From Spirochaetales bacterium (lineage in GTDB: Bacteria > Spirochaetota > Spirochaetia > Sphaerochaetales > Sphaerochaetaceae): DNA of 45,755 nucleotides. Position numbers and translations under genes: made by a program. The stretch covers positions 1-45,755 of the forward strand of contig JAAYFO010000182.1 of the NCBI GenBank assembly GCA_012728215.1, written 5' to 3'. Under the pieces are notes generated by a model that worked only from the letters and a program-made list of their open reading frames with translations, was not told where the DNA came from and ran no database searches. Below are positions 1 to 8,793 of the stretch, in pieces (position 1 is the first letter of the stretch; every line of letters begins with the position of its first letter).

Positions 1-2
1 AC

Positions 3-89
3 CTCAGAGCGAAGATGGAAGGAAACTGGATTGAAACCATCCGTGGATACGGATATCGCTTCTGCGGAATCAGCAAGGAAACAAAATGA
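3..89 (+). CDS. C-terminal end of an OmpR/PhoB-type response regulator (truncated by window start)
   Basis: Frame 3 reads LRAKMEGNWIETIRGYGYRFCGISKETK*; 'IETIRGYGYRF' is the classic winged-helix C-terminus of OmpR-type regulators; ATGA overlap with the following kinase. Confidence 0.85.
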   Translation, partial: LRAKMEGNWIETIRGYGYRFCGISKETK

Positions 90-1528
90 AGCTGAAGAGA
101 AACAATGGAAGAATCTTTTTCAGATACTTCTTCGCCACTACTGCAATAGCTGTGCTGGCTCTTGTCGTCCAGATAGCAATAATCATCGGTTTTCTGGAAA
201 TAAGGACATCCAAATGGGAGAAGGGAATATTTGAAGAATACTCACACTCTATAGCTAAGGCATTAAGCGTCACTGCAACGGATTCTACCATGTCCCAGTA
301 CATCGAGATATTCCGAAATCTGGCTGAGCAGAACGGCAGAATCAACGGGATTCTCATCCATGAAGCGTCAGGAGAAGTTGTCCAATCATTCAGATTCCAT
401 AGCAAGGATGAACGGCGGCCAGCAAGGGACAGAGAACCACAGATGAAAACTGTGAAGGTGCCGATGGTTGTCATAACGCCGCAGATGAACTCGACCGACC
501 TCGAATCTGTCCAGACAAACCTCGTCCTTCCGATGACAGACTATATTAATTTCAGTCAGTTGACTGGGATAATATTCTTCAAGGCCGAAGAAAACCAAGA
601 AATGTATATCGACGTTTTCACCTTGTCGCCCTCAACCTTCATTCTTACGAAAGACATATTCAGTGGTCTGGACAAGATAATGCTCATCTCGTTTTTCCTC
701 TCCCTGTTCGTTTCGGCGACTCTGGCATTCTTCAGCAGCCGACGGGGAAGCAGATACAGCAACGGACTGGATGCCGCACTGAAACGGATTGCTTCAAATG
801 AGCCGTTGGGACAACTTCCCAAGCCATATGGCAAGGAACGTATTTCCATAAACAATTCAATCAAGAAGCTTTCTGAAGTGCTTGAACGCGATAGAAGAAG
901 CAGAAAATCCTGGCTTCAGAACATTTCACATGATCTCAAGACTCCCACAGCCTCATTGAAGATGCTTCTTGAAGGGATGATGGATGGAGTGTTTACGACA
1001 GATCAGACTACATTGAAAGCAGCTTCCATGGAGCTGGAAACCTTGATTGCCAGGATTGAGAGAATTTCAGTTTTCTCCGATCTTGAAAACAGGACAAAAG
1101 ATCCTAAGCTTGAGCAGTTTCCGGCACAGACGCTGATTGATACCATCAAGGCCTTTCTTGGAAACGCCTCCAGACAGCTGGAATACACCGTGCAAAGCAC
1201 ATTCCTGATCGGTGATTTCTCTTCATTGGCATTGGCAACGACGGAACTGATATCAAACGCCATAAAGGCTTCAAACGAAAAAGTGCTGGTGAACATTGCC
1301 GACAATCACACAATCATCATAGTCAACAAAGGCGAGCTGCCTGATCAGGACCATATAATGGAAATCTGGGAAAGAGGTGACATCGGCAGAAACAGCAAAG
1401 GAAATGGCCTGGGAATATCAATCATCCAGCAGGTGATGAGAATACACCATGGACAGTTCACTCTGGTGCAAAACCAGGGCAACGTCGTTGCCTCCATCTC
1501 ATGGGACATCCCAAACAGAAACGTGTAG
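86..1528 (+). CDS. Membrane sensor histidine kinase
   Basis: Two TM segments, H-box 'LQNISHDLKTPTASLKMLLEG', N-box 'LALATTELISNAIKAS', G-box 'GNGLGISIIQQVMRIHHGQ'. Confidence 0.92.
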   Translation: MKLKRNNGRIFFRYFFATTAIAVLALVVQIAIIIGFLEIRTSKWEKGIFEEYSHSIAKALSVTATDSTMSQYIEIFRNLAEQNGRINGILIHEASGEVVQSFRFHSKDERRPARDREPQMKTVKVPMVVITPQMNSTDLESVQTNLVLPMTDYINFSQLTGIIFFKAEENQEMYIDVFTLSPSTFILTKDIFSGLDKIMLISFFLSLFVSATLAFFSSRRGSRYSNGLDAALKRIASNEPLGQLPKPYGKERISINNSIKKLSEVLERDRRSRKSWLQNISHDLKTPTASLKMLLEGMMDGVFTTDQTTLKAASMELETLIARIERISVFSDLENRTKDPKLEQFPAQTLIDTIKAFLGNASRQLEYTVQSTFLIGDFSSLALATTELISNAIKASNEKVLVNIADNHTIIIVNKGELPDQDHIMEIWERGDIGRNSKGNGLGISIIQQVMRIHHGQFTLVQNQGNVVASISWDIPNRNV

Positions 1529-1631
1529 TTTTATTGCAAACAAGTACAGTTCTTTCTCATATTATTTCACAGTCCTGACATAAAACGAGCAAGAAAGATT
1601 CCTAGGCTTCTATCATGCGAGGAACAATCAC

Positions 1632-2528
1632 ATGATAAGAATAAAACACATTGCAATCGCAGTGATGGCATTTCTGCTGACACCATTCTTCATTCAGGCT
1701 GATTCCTTCACCTTGGAGGAGGCCTTCACGCTTGCCCGATCCTCCAACAGTGAAATTGAATCCGCACAGCTTGATCTCATTTCCGCACAACGTACCGCCA
1801 CAATTGATGAGAACCTTCCATCCTTGTCGCTGTCGGGAGGGCTTAGCGCTTCCGGAGGGCTGCTGGGAAACAACACATGGAGTCCTTCACTCAATATTGG
1901 ATCCGAAATCGGAATAGGAGTGAGATTCTCATTTCTCGATGGCAAGCAGTTCACCACATATGGAGGGACATTGATCACCATCATCCTTCTTGCTCTTCTA
2001 CTTGTTTTTGCAGTCATGGCCGCCCAGTTTGAATCCCTTATTGACCCATTCATCATCTTTGCGACGATACCAATGCTCCTGATCGGGGTCGTATGGGTTC
2101 ATATCTGGGCAGGCCAGGACTTTACCCTTTACTCAATCGTAGGAATCATCGCACTCATAGGTGTGGTGGTGAACAACGGAATAGTGATGGTCGATTCGAT
2201 AAACCAGCTGGTACGGGCAAAGACTCCGATTCACCAAGCATGCATGACTGCAGCAAGGACAAGGCTCAGACCAATATTGATGACTACATTGACAACAGTT
2301 CTGAAAATGGTGCCAATGGCATTCTTCCCCAAAGAAGGGGCAAGCTCAATGCAACCTATAGCGCTGACCTTTGTCGGAGGGCTTCTCACAGGTTCATTCA
2401 TGACACTGTTCCTCTCGCCTATCCTCTACACTGTCTTTAACAGAAACAAGGAAAGACGATTCAACGATCCAAATGCAATAGACAATCAGATCGCCGCTTT
2501 CGACGCCAAGTATGGCACCGTCCGCTGA
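1632..2528 (+). pseudogene. Chimeric ORF: TolC-family outer-membrane efflux protein N-terminus fused in frame to RND (AcrB-family) C-terminal transmembrane region
   Basis: aa 1-~112 signal peptide plus 'FTLEEAFTLARSSNSEIESAQLDLISAQRT' (TolC-like); aa ~114-298 'LLLVFAVMAAQFESLIDPFIIFATIPMLLIGV...GIVMVDSINQLVRAKTPIHQACMTAARTRLRPILMTTLTTVL' (RND C-terminal half). Confidence 0.85.
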
Positions 2529-2553
2529 GTCACAGGATTCAATTCTCCTTCGA

Positions 2554-2584
2554 CCCCTTGGAATTCTCTCCAGGGGGTTTCTTC
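2554..2584 (+). terminator. Putative rho-independent terminator after the chimeric ORF
   Basis: CCCCTTGGA-attctc-TCCAGGGGG hairpin followed by tttctt. Confidence 0.55.
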
Positions 2585-2702
2585 ATGGGGCAAAGAAAGG
2601 AAACGGCAGATCATGTGCCATTCAGCATATGTACGATGCAAAGATTGCAATCACAATGAACCGGCACCATCTGTCAGATTCTTTTCCCAAAGAATACAAT
2701 TA

Positions 2703-2744
2703 GAGCGATCTCATCAGACTGATGAAATCGCTCCATTCTTTTTT
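2703..2744 (+). terminator. Putative rho-independent terminator
   Basis: GAGCGATcTCATCA-gac-TGATGAaATCGCTC followed by cattctttttt. Confidence 0.7.
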
Positions 2745-2825
2745 CGCCTTAGTCTTCATCATCCTGGCTGGATGATATTCAACTGCTGGCAAAGTCCGTT
2801 ATTTCGTGAAATGACGGATTTTCTT

Positions 2826-3752
2826 TTAGAAGTTGAACTGAGTCCTGAACTCGACCTTTGTGTTGGAAGCATAAAGTCTGGATGCAACCTTGCCCATCTT
2901 GACCTGTACCCATCCGTCCACTGACCAGTTGTTGGCAACATCAGAGAAATCACTGATTCCGCCATCAGCACCGACTGTGAACATTGAATTGATGGCATAG
3001 TTTGCTCCACCACTAAGTGACATCGTTCCAGAATCGTAAACGAACTCAGAGTAGGCACTGAGCTTGTCAAATCCTGCCTTCAAGCCACCGACATAGAGAT
3101 TGTTTGTCATGTCATCAAAATACAATTCAGCATATGCACCAGCGGAAAGGGAGAAGTCCATTTTTGCAAGAGCTGCAATATCAACTCCGAATGAAGCACT
3201 GACTGCGTTCACTTCCTGTGAATAAGCAGCCTGCACATCCACGCCGTCCACCACTGCGCCAGACACTGAAAGGCCGAATGACTTCTTGTCATGCTCAAGT
3301 CCAGCAGCTGCGTAAAGTGACCAGCCCTTGTAACCTACTGTGATTCCGATTGGAGCAGTGCTTTCTGTAGCAAGAGGCAGATACCAGGCATCACTTCCTG
3401 CGGCATCTATGTAGGCATAGCCAGCATAGAGACTATTCACACCGACATCGGCAGAAAGAGTCATTTCTTCGGGAAGTGTGATTTTTGCAGTGGCGAGAAT
3501 CTTGTCGATGTTCAAAGTCGCATAAGCGCTGTAACTGCTATACTGATACCCCTGTCCACCGAAGTAGATTGACCAGAGATCACTGGAATCTGTCAGTGTC
3601 ATGTAGTTTCTGTTGCCGGCAGTTACCCCGTTGTTTCCACTTGAATAAACATAAGTGTACTTGATACCGAATCTTCCACCGATAGTCGGGGTTGCAAAAG
3701 CAGCTGCCGATACCAGGACCAAAACCAAAAGAATACTAATTGTTTTCTTCAT
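2826..3752 (-). CDS. Secreted/outer-membrane beta-barrel-like protein
   Basis: Signal peptide MKKTISILLVLVLVSAAAFA; repeated amphipathic beta-strand-like segments rich in Tyr/Gly/Ser; C-terminus ends FRTQFNF, as in porin-like barrels. Confidence 0.65.
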   Translation of the reverse strand: MKKTISILLVLVLVSAAAFATPTIGGRFGIKYTYVYSSGNNGVTAGNRNYMTLTDSSDLWSIYFGGQGYQYSSYSAYATLNIDKILATAKITLPEEMTLSADVGVNSLYAGYAYIDAAGSDAWYLPLATESTAPIGITVGYKGWSLYAAAGLEHDKKSFGLSVSGAVVDGVDVQAAYSQEVNAVSASFGVDIAALAKMDFSLSAGAYAELYFDDMTNNLYVGGLKAGFDKLSAYSEFVYDSGTMSLSGGANYAINSMFTVGADGGISDFSDVANNWSVDGWVQVKMGKVASRLYASNTKVEFRTQFNF

Positions 3753-4210
3753 ACATTTGTCTCCATTTTTGAGATTAGAATTGTTTACAGTATGTCAGCG
3801 GTATTTGTTAGTATTATGGCTTCAATGTGTGCGGAAAATGAAATAGTTTGATGGTTTGATGTGGAAGAGAAGAGATTCAAGTAGTTCTCAGCCATTGTAA
3901 ATCAAAAAATGCATCGATATCCGAATTATATAGGAAACATGCCGATTGATAAAAATTCCATTCACAAGCAGAAGCTCTGTCTTTCTTGAAAAAAGGTAAA
4001 AATAGTGCATTTCAAACATCGGAAACAGCGATATCGGTTTCAATAGACCTGACAACGCTTCTTTACAGATAAATAATTGCAGAATCAATTGGAAGAAATC
4101 ATTCAAGCTGAAGGCATCATCTTGATGGCAAGGAAAAAACTCCGACTTTTTGGAGATTGCTTGAAGAAGTCCAACGAACTCCACACAAAGTCAACAAGAA
4201 TGAATTAGGC

Positions 4211-6763
4211 TCAACGGGAATAAGGCGTATCCTCAAGCGGCAAAGACTCTCTTATCATGCCATCCCTACGGTAATAAGCATGCCAGATGGCCGGAGCAGT
4301 TCCAATCGCTGCAAGCTCACCGATTCCCTTGGCACCATAGCTGGTTGGCAAAGGCACCGAAGAACTCACGAACTTCGAAACTATCTGAGGAATCTGAGTG
4401 GATCGCAAAAGGCCAAGGGTGCCGTACCTGACCTTTGGAATTCCATTTTCCATCGGAAAATCCTCCGTCAGTGCATAACCCATGCCCATCACCACGCCAC
4501 CTTCGACCTGGCCTTCGATTGCTGTTGGATTGATCACGGTTCCACTGTCGCAGACGGACGTAATCCTGTTCACCAGGCCATCCTCGGATAATGATGCAAT
4601 TTGAACGGAATAGCTGTATGCCAGATGACTGACTGGATTGGCCTTGTCACTTCCAACCGTATCAGTCTTCACAGTGAACTCATCATAGAATTCCTGCCCA
4701 TCCAGATCAGAAAGGGAACTGTCATCCAAGGCGGATTTCAACTTCAACGATGTACGTCTGATTGCTTCTCCAGTGATGGCTGTCTGTCTGCTTGCTGTGG
4801 AAGTCCCGCAGTCAGGGGTCAGAGCTGTGTCAGGACCATGAATAACAAAGTCATCGGAATCAAGACCTGTGGTCTGAGCCGCCACCATCAATGCGACAGT
4901 GGCGAACCCTTGCCCCATGCAAGCGGCGGAACAATACACATGAACCTTGCCTTTATCTATTCGGATACGGCATCGTCCTGAATCATCCAATCCGACACCG
5001 ACTCCAGTGTTCTTCATCGAGCAGGCAATTCCTGCATGCGGATCATCCTTATAGGCCGATCTGGCAGCTTCAAGACACTGTACAAGTGCAGTGTCAGGTC
5101 CGGCTATCTGGCCATTTGGAAGAACCTGTCCCGGACGTATTGCATTCAGAAGTCTGAAATCATACGGATCCATACCCACTTCATCAGCCAAAAGGTCAAT
5201 GCAGCATTCCAAGGCAAAGCAGCTCTGTGTCACCCCGAAGCCACGGAAAGCACCGGCGGGAACATTGTTGGTATATACAGCTCTTCCGCATATATCGATG
5301 TCATGATAATTGTATGGACCTGCAGCATGAGTGCATGCCCGTTCAAGAACTGGATGTCCAAGCGAGGCATAAGCTCCGTTGTCAGTCATTATTGTTCCTG
5401 AAAATCCTGTAAGATGGCCTTCTTCATCGCAACCGACCGCAAAATCCATGTCCATCTCATGGCGCTTGGGATGAACGTTGATGCTTTCCTGCCGAGTAAG
5501 CTTCAGCTTTGCAGGACGTTTGAGAAGCCAGGCGACAAGAGCGGCATGATGCTGAACGCTCATGTCCTCCTTTCCTCCGAAGCCACCTCCAACCAGCTGA
5601 CTGATGCACCTGACTTTGCTGGGTTGAAGCTTGAGCATCCTTGATATCTCACGCCGTTCATCAAAGACCGACTGTCCTGAAGTAAAGACCTCCAGACCGT
5701 CATCATCTGTGCATGTGGCGACAGCACACTCCGGTTCCATGAAGGCATGCTCGGTGACAGGCGTATGAAATGATCTGTGCACCACATGTGCACTGTGTTC
5801 CAAGGCACCCTTGGCATCACCACGTCTGACTACGACTTCTGCAAGCAGATTGCCATTCTCATGAAGCTTCGGAGCATCAGATGAAAGCGCCTGCTGCCAT
5901 GATGTGACAGGCTTTTGCTCTTCGTACTCCAGATGTATCAGATTCTTCACTGCTTCGGCATCCTCAACGGTACGTGCGGCTACTATCGCTATTGCATCTC
6001 CAATGTATCTGGTGCATTCTCCTTCGGGAATCAGCACATCCCAATCAGGCACGATATGGCCATGACGGTTATACGGTACATCCTTGGCTGTGATTATCGC
6101 AATGCATCTGCTGTCCGCCTCTGCCTGGGAGGTATCAATTCTGAGGATTCTGCATCTGGGCGTTGGAGCACGGAGAACCTTGCAGTTCACCATGTCCTTC
6201 AGATACAGGTCATCAGTGTATATTCCTTTTCCAAGAGTCTTGGCCACGGCATCCACACGCTGGATCTTCTTTCCAATCCGCCCATCACGTGGTGAGAACT
6301 CAGGGAGTCTGTTCTCTCGGACAAATTCAGCTGCCATCAAGATTGCCTGCTCAATCTTCACATACCCTGTGCAACGGCAGATATTTCCCTTTATCGCTTC
6401 CTTCACTTGGTCAGGAGTCGGATCATTGTTTCGATCAATCAGAGCCTTAGCCGAAAGAACCATACCCGGAATGCAGAAACCACACTGAACCGCTCCTGCC
6501 TCGGCAAAGCAATAGGAATAGATCAGCTTCTCATTGTCTGAAAGTCCTTCTATTGTTATTATGCTCTTCCCTTCCAGCCTGCTGAGCTTCTGAACGCATG
6601 CACGGCTTTTGGTTCCATCAATGATCACAGTGCAGGCACCACAGGCACCTTCACTGCAGCCATCCTTGGTTCCGGTCAGATGAAGATCATCACGAAGGAA
6701 CCTCAGAAGCGTCTTGTCTGTTTGTGATGTGTATTCTTTTCCATTTATCTTAACAGCAGGCAT
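4211..6763 (-). CDS. Molybdopterin-dependent xanthine dehydrogenase-like oxidoreductase (2Fe-2S domain fused to Mo-binding domains, no FAD domain); resembles the selenium-dependent XDH architecture
   Basis: N-terminal 'CSEGACGACTVIIDG' and 'CGFCIPGMVLSA...GNICRCTGYVKI'; Mo-domain 'QLVGGGFGGKEDMSVQHHAALVAW', 'GAFRGFGVTQSCFALE', 'GAKGIGELAAIGTAPAI'. Confidence 0.9.
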   Translation of the reverse strand: MPAVKINGKEYTSQTDKTLLRFLRDDLHLTGTKDGCSEGACGACTVIIDGTKSRACVQKLSRLEGKSIITIEGLSDNEKLIYSYCFAEAGAVQCGFCIPGMVLSAKALIDRNNDPTPDQVKEAIKGNICRCTGYVKIEQAILMAAEFVRENRLPEFSPRDGRIGKKIQRVDAVAKTLGKGIYTDDLYLKDMVNCKVLRAPTPRCRILRIDTSQAEADSRCIAIITAKDVPYNRHGHIVPDWDVLIPEGECTRYIGDAIAIVAARTVEDAEAVKNLIHLEYEEQKPVTSWQQALSSDAPKLHENGNLLAEVVVRRGDAKGALEHSAHVVHRSFHTPVTEHAFMEPECAVATCTDDDGLEVFTSGQSVFDERREISRMLKLQPSKVRCISQLVGGGFGGKEDMSVQHHAALVAWLLKRPAKLKLTRQESINVHPKRHEMDMDFAVGCDEEGHLTGFSGTIMTDNGAYASLGHPVLERACTHAAGPYNYHDIDICGRAVYTNNVPAGAFRGFGVTQSCFALECCIDLLADEVGMDPYDFRLLNAIRPGQVLPNGQIAGPDTALVQCLEAARSAYKDDPHAGIACSMKNTGVGVGLDDSGRCRIRIDKGKVHVYCSAACMGQGFATVALMVAAQTTGLDSDDFVIHGPDTALTPDCGTSTASRQTAITGEAIRRTSLKLKSALDDSSLSDLDGQEFYDEFTVKTDTVGSDKANPVSHLAYSYSVQIASLSEDGLVNRITSVCDSGTVINPTAIEGQVEGGVVMGMGYALTEDFPMENGIPKVRYGTLGLLRSTQIPQIVSKFVSSSVPLPTSYGAKGIGELAAIGTAPAIWHAYYRRDGMIRESLPLEDTPYSR

Positions 6764-6845
6764 ATTGTCCTCTGCTTACATTTTGACTTCCAAAATCATA
6801 TCTGTCAACAAAGAAATACCAAAAAACAACAAAACGCAACAATTT

Positions 6846-7067
6846 TCAAATCAGATATTCAAAAAAGTGATAAACCGCCAGGCGTCCCTGCGAATCAGTT
6901 TTCGCAGCAATCGATTTCATTGCGTTTTTCACTTGATTCTCATTCCAGCCGAGGATTGAGGCAAGCTTCCTGTTGGAAGATTCTACCTTCGTCTCAAAAA
7001 AAGCAACAGCAAGCTTATTTTCGTGTTCAGAAAATGAGAAATTTGTGTTGGTTAAGCTAATGACCAA
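6846..7067 (-). CDS. Small protein with LuxR/GerE-like HTH
   Basis: 'SNRKLASILGWNENQVKNAMKSIAAKTDSQGRLAVYHFF' resembles the LuxR-type HTH pattern; no receiver domain attached. Confidence 0.4.
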   Translation of the reverse strand: MVISLTNTNFSFSEHENKLAVAFFETKVESSNRKLASILGWNENQVKNAMKSIAAKTDSQGRLAVYHFFEYLI

Positions 7068-7158
7068 TGTTGGAGTCTACAAGATAAAGATAAACTTCCA
7101 ATTCTCATGAGCATTCTGAAGATTGTATAAATCTGGATGCTCTGATAGAATCTCTGCT

Positions 7159-7539
7159 ATGAAAGATCCAGAGAACTCGCTTGAAGCTTGGATAGATGAT
7201 GAAGCTGTTTTTTCTTCCAAGGGGCATTGGCTGATGCCGCTGTTGGAACTGGAGAAATACCTATGCGAACACAGAAGCATCAAGCCTTCCGATATTGAAC
7301 TTCACGACACCAAAGGCGGAAGAGCCGCAGCAGGCCTTGCAATAGGCATGGGCATCAGAAGCGTAGTGCTGGATCTGGTAAGCGACTATGCGCTTGAAAT
7401 GTACTCCGACTACGGCGTCAAGGTCTCATTCGCTCAAAGAGTCCCTCAGATAGCCTGTGCCACTGAGAAGCTCATAACTTTCTCCATGACTCCCTCCGAG
7501 ATTCATGCCTTGGTTCTCGGGCGCATTGCAGGCCAATAG
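7159..7539 (+). CDS. DUF1893 family protein
   Basis: 'DTKGGRAAAGLAIGMGIRSVVLDLVSDYALEMYSDYGVKVSFAQRVPQIACATEKL' fits the DUF1893 pattern (as I recall for TM1506-like proteins). Confidence 0.65.
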   Translation: MKDPENSLEAWIDDEAVFSSKGHWLMPLLELEKYLCEHRSIKPSDIELHDTKGGRAAAGLAIGMGIRSVVLDLVSDYALEMYSDYGVKVSFAQRVPQIACATEKLITFSMTPSEIHALVLGRIAGQ

Positions 7540-7559
7540 CATTGCCAATCTTCAGATCC

Positions 7560-7691
7560 ATGGTCATGAAAGTGATTGACCCTACGATTTCAAGTTTCGA
7601 GTCCAGGATTGCCAGCAACAGGCTGTATGTGGACAAGACTGAGTATATCTACAAATTGGTCACAGGCCCGAGCGAGGAAGAGATCATCTGA
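7560..7691 (+). pseudogene. N-terminal remnant of an AAA-ATPase-like / PD-(D/E)XK (DUF1703-type) protein
   Basis: Short ORF MVMKVIDPTISSFESRIASNRLYVDKTEYIYKLVTGPSEEEII*; 'SFESRIASNRLYVDKTEYIYKLV' is the signature N-terminus of this family, truncated before the Walker A region. Confidence 0.6.
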
Positions 7692-8538
7692 GTTCAGATT
7701 CTGCTTCTGTAATCGCCTTCCTCAGGCTGTCAAGCTCATCACGGCGCAGAGTCTGCATGAATTCGAACTTCTCTGAAGTCTCGGCATAAGCCATCTTCAC
7801 CAGAGTCTTCTTGTCTATGAGATAGGATGCCGGGCAGTTTCGCTTCCTGGCCATTGCATCGCGGGCAATATATAAATGCTTGAGATAGACCCTTGTGCGT
7901 CTGGGCATCCGCTTGTAGCCTGGCGCCCTCTCCCATTCCGGCTTGTCAGGATGAATCGGCCGGGCACAGGTGACCATCTGACTGACCACTCTTTTTCGAA
8001 GCACCGGATCTACAAGCTCCTTGTCCAGCGAATCACGGAGTTCAAAAAGATATCTCACATCATCCAACGCATATGCTATCTGATCCGGCTTCAATGGCCT
8101 GATCAGCCAGTTGGACATCTGCTTGCTCTTCTTTCCCGACTTTCCAGAAGTATCGATCTTCAGATTCCGTTCGATTAGGGCAGAAAGTCCATTCTCGAAC
8201 CCAAGCGCCTTGGCCACTACTCTCAGATCAAAGACATTTGCAAGAGCTATGTCATAGTTGCGTCTTACAAGGGTGCTGTCTCCGCTGCAGTCGAACATTA
8301 TCTTCTCAACCGGGCTTTCCAGAAGGCGTCTAAGAGCTCCATCAGAGACTTTCATCGCATCCACGATGTAGAAATCCCTACCATCGAATATCTGAATAAG
8401 GCAAAGATGCTCGCCATAGATATGAAGATTGAACTCACCTTCGAAATCCATTGCAACGGTGCCAATAGCTTCTTCGCTCCATGATTTCAACATGGATTCC
8501 ACTTCTTCATCTTTCTCTATAAGAATATAGTCAGTCAT
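7684..8538 (-). CDS. rnd: Ribonuclease D-like 3'-5' exonuclease
   Basis: DEDD-type motifs 'VAMDFEGEFN', 'IMFDCSGDSTLVRR', 'YALDDVRYLFELRDSL'; HRDC-like C-terminus. ATG at 8538 preferred over TTG at 8547. Confidence 0.85.
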   Translation of the reverse strand: MTDYILIEKDEEVESMLKSWSEEAIGTVAMDFEGEFNLHIYGEHLCLIQIFDGRDFYIVDAMKVSDGALRRLLESPVEKIMFDCSGDSTLVRRNYDIALANVFDLRVVAKALGFENGLSALIERNLKIDTSGKSGKKSKQMSNWLIRPLKPDQIAYALDDVRYLFELRDSLDKELVDPVLRKRVVSQMVTCARPIHPDKPEWERAPGYKRMPRRTRVYLKHLYIARDAMARKRNCPASYLIDKKTLVKMAYAETSEKFEFMQTLRRDELDSLRKAITEAESELR

Positions 8539-8793
8539 AGAAGACAATATATCGAAAGGAAGCCATCATGAAAAGCAATATATTCACTACATGCCATGCA
8601 TTTGCATTTCTCTGCTGCCCTTATGCCTGGTCTTGTCAGCTGGAATTTGCAAAAAAGGGAAAAACTTGGGAACTAAAGTCACACTAATCTACTATCAGAC
8701 TTGATAAACCATATAAAAATGAGTAGATTAACAATGAACGAAATAATTGCCAAGGAGCACTCGGCTTCTTGCCCTATTCAAGGAGTTTTTCAT

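Noticed and set aside
3888-4184. 98-aa minus-strand ORF in the gap between the beta-barrel protein and XDH
   Set aside because: No recognisable domain and no convincing ribosome-binding site identified; probably chance in AT-rich intergenic sequence.
4157-6488. Plus-strand ORFs opposite the XDH-like gene (e.g. 4157-4591, 5036-5401, 6084-6488)
   Set aside because: Antisense shadows of a strong CDS; compositions rich in Ser/His/Cys without domains.
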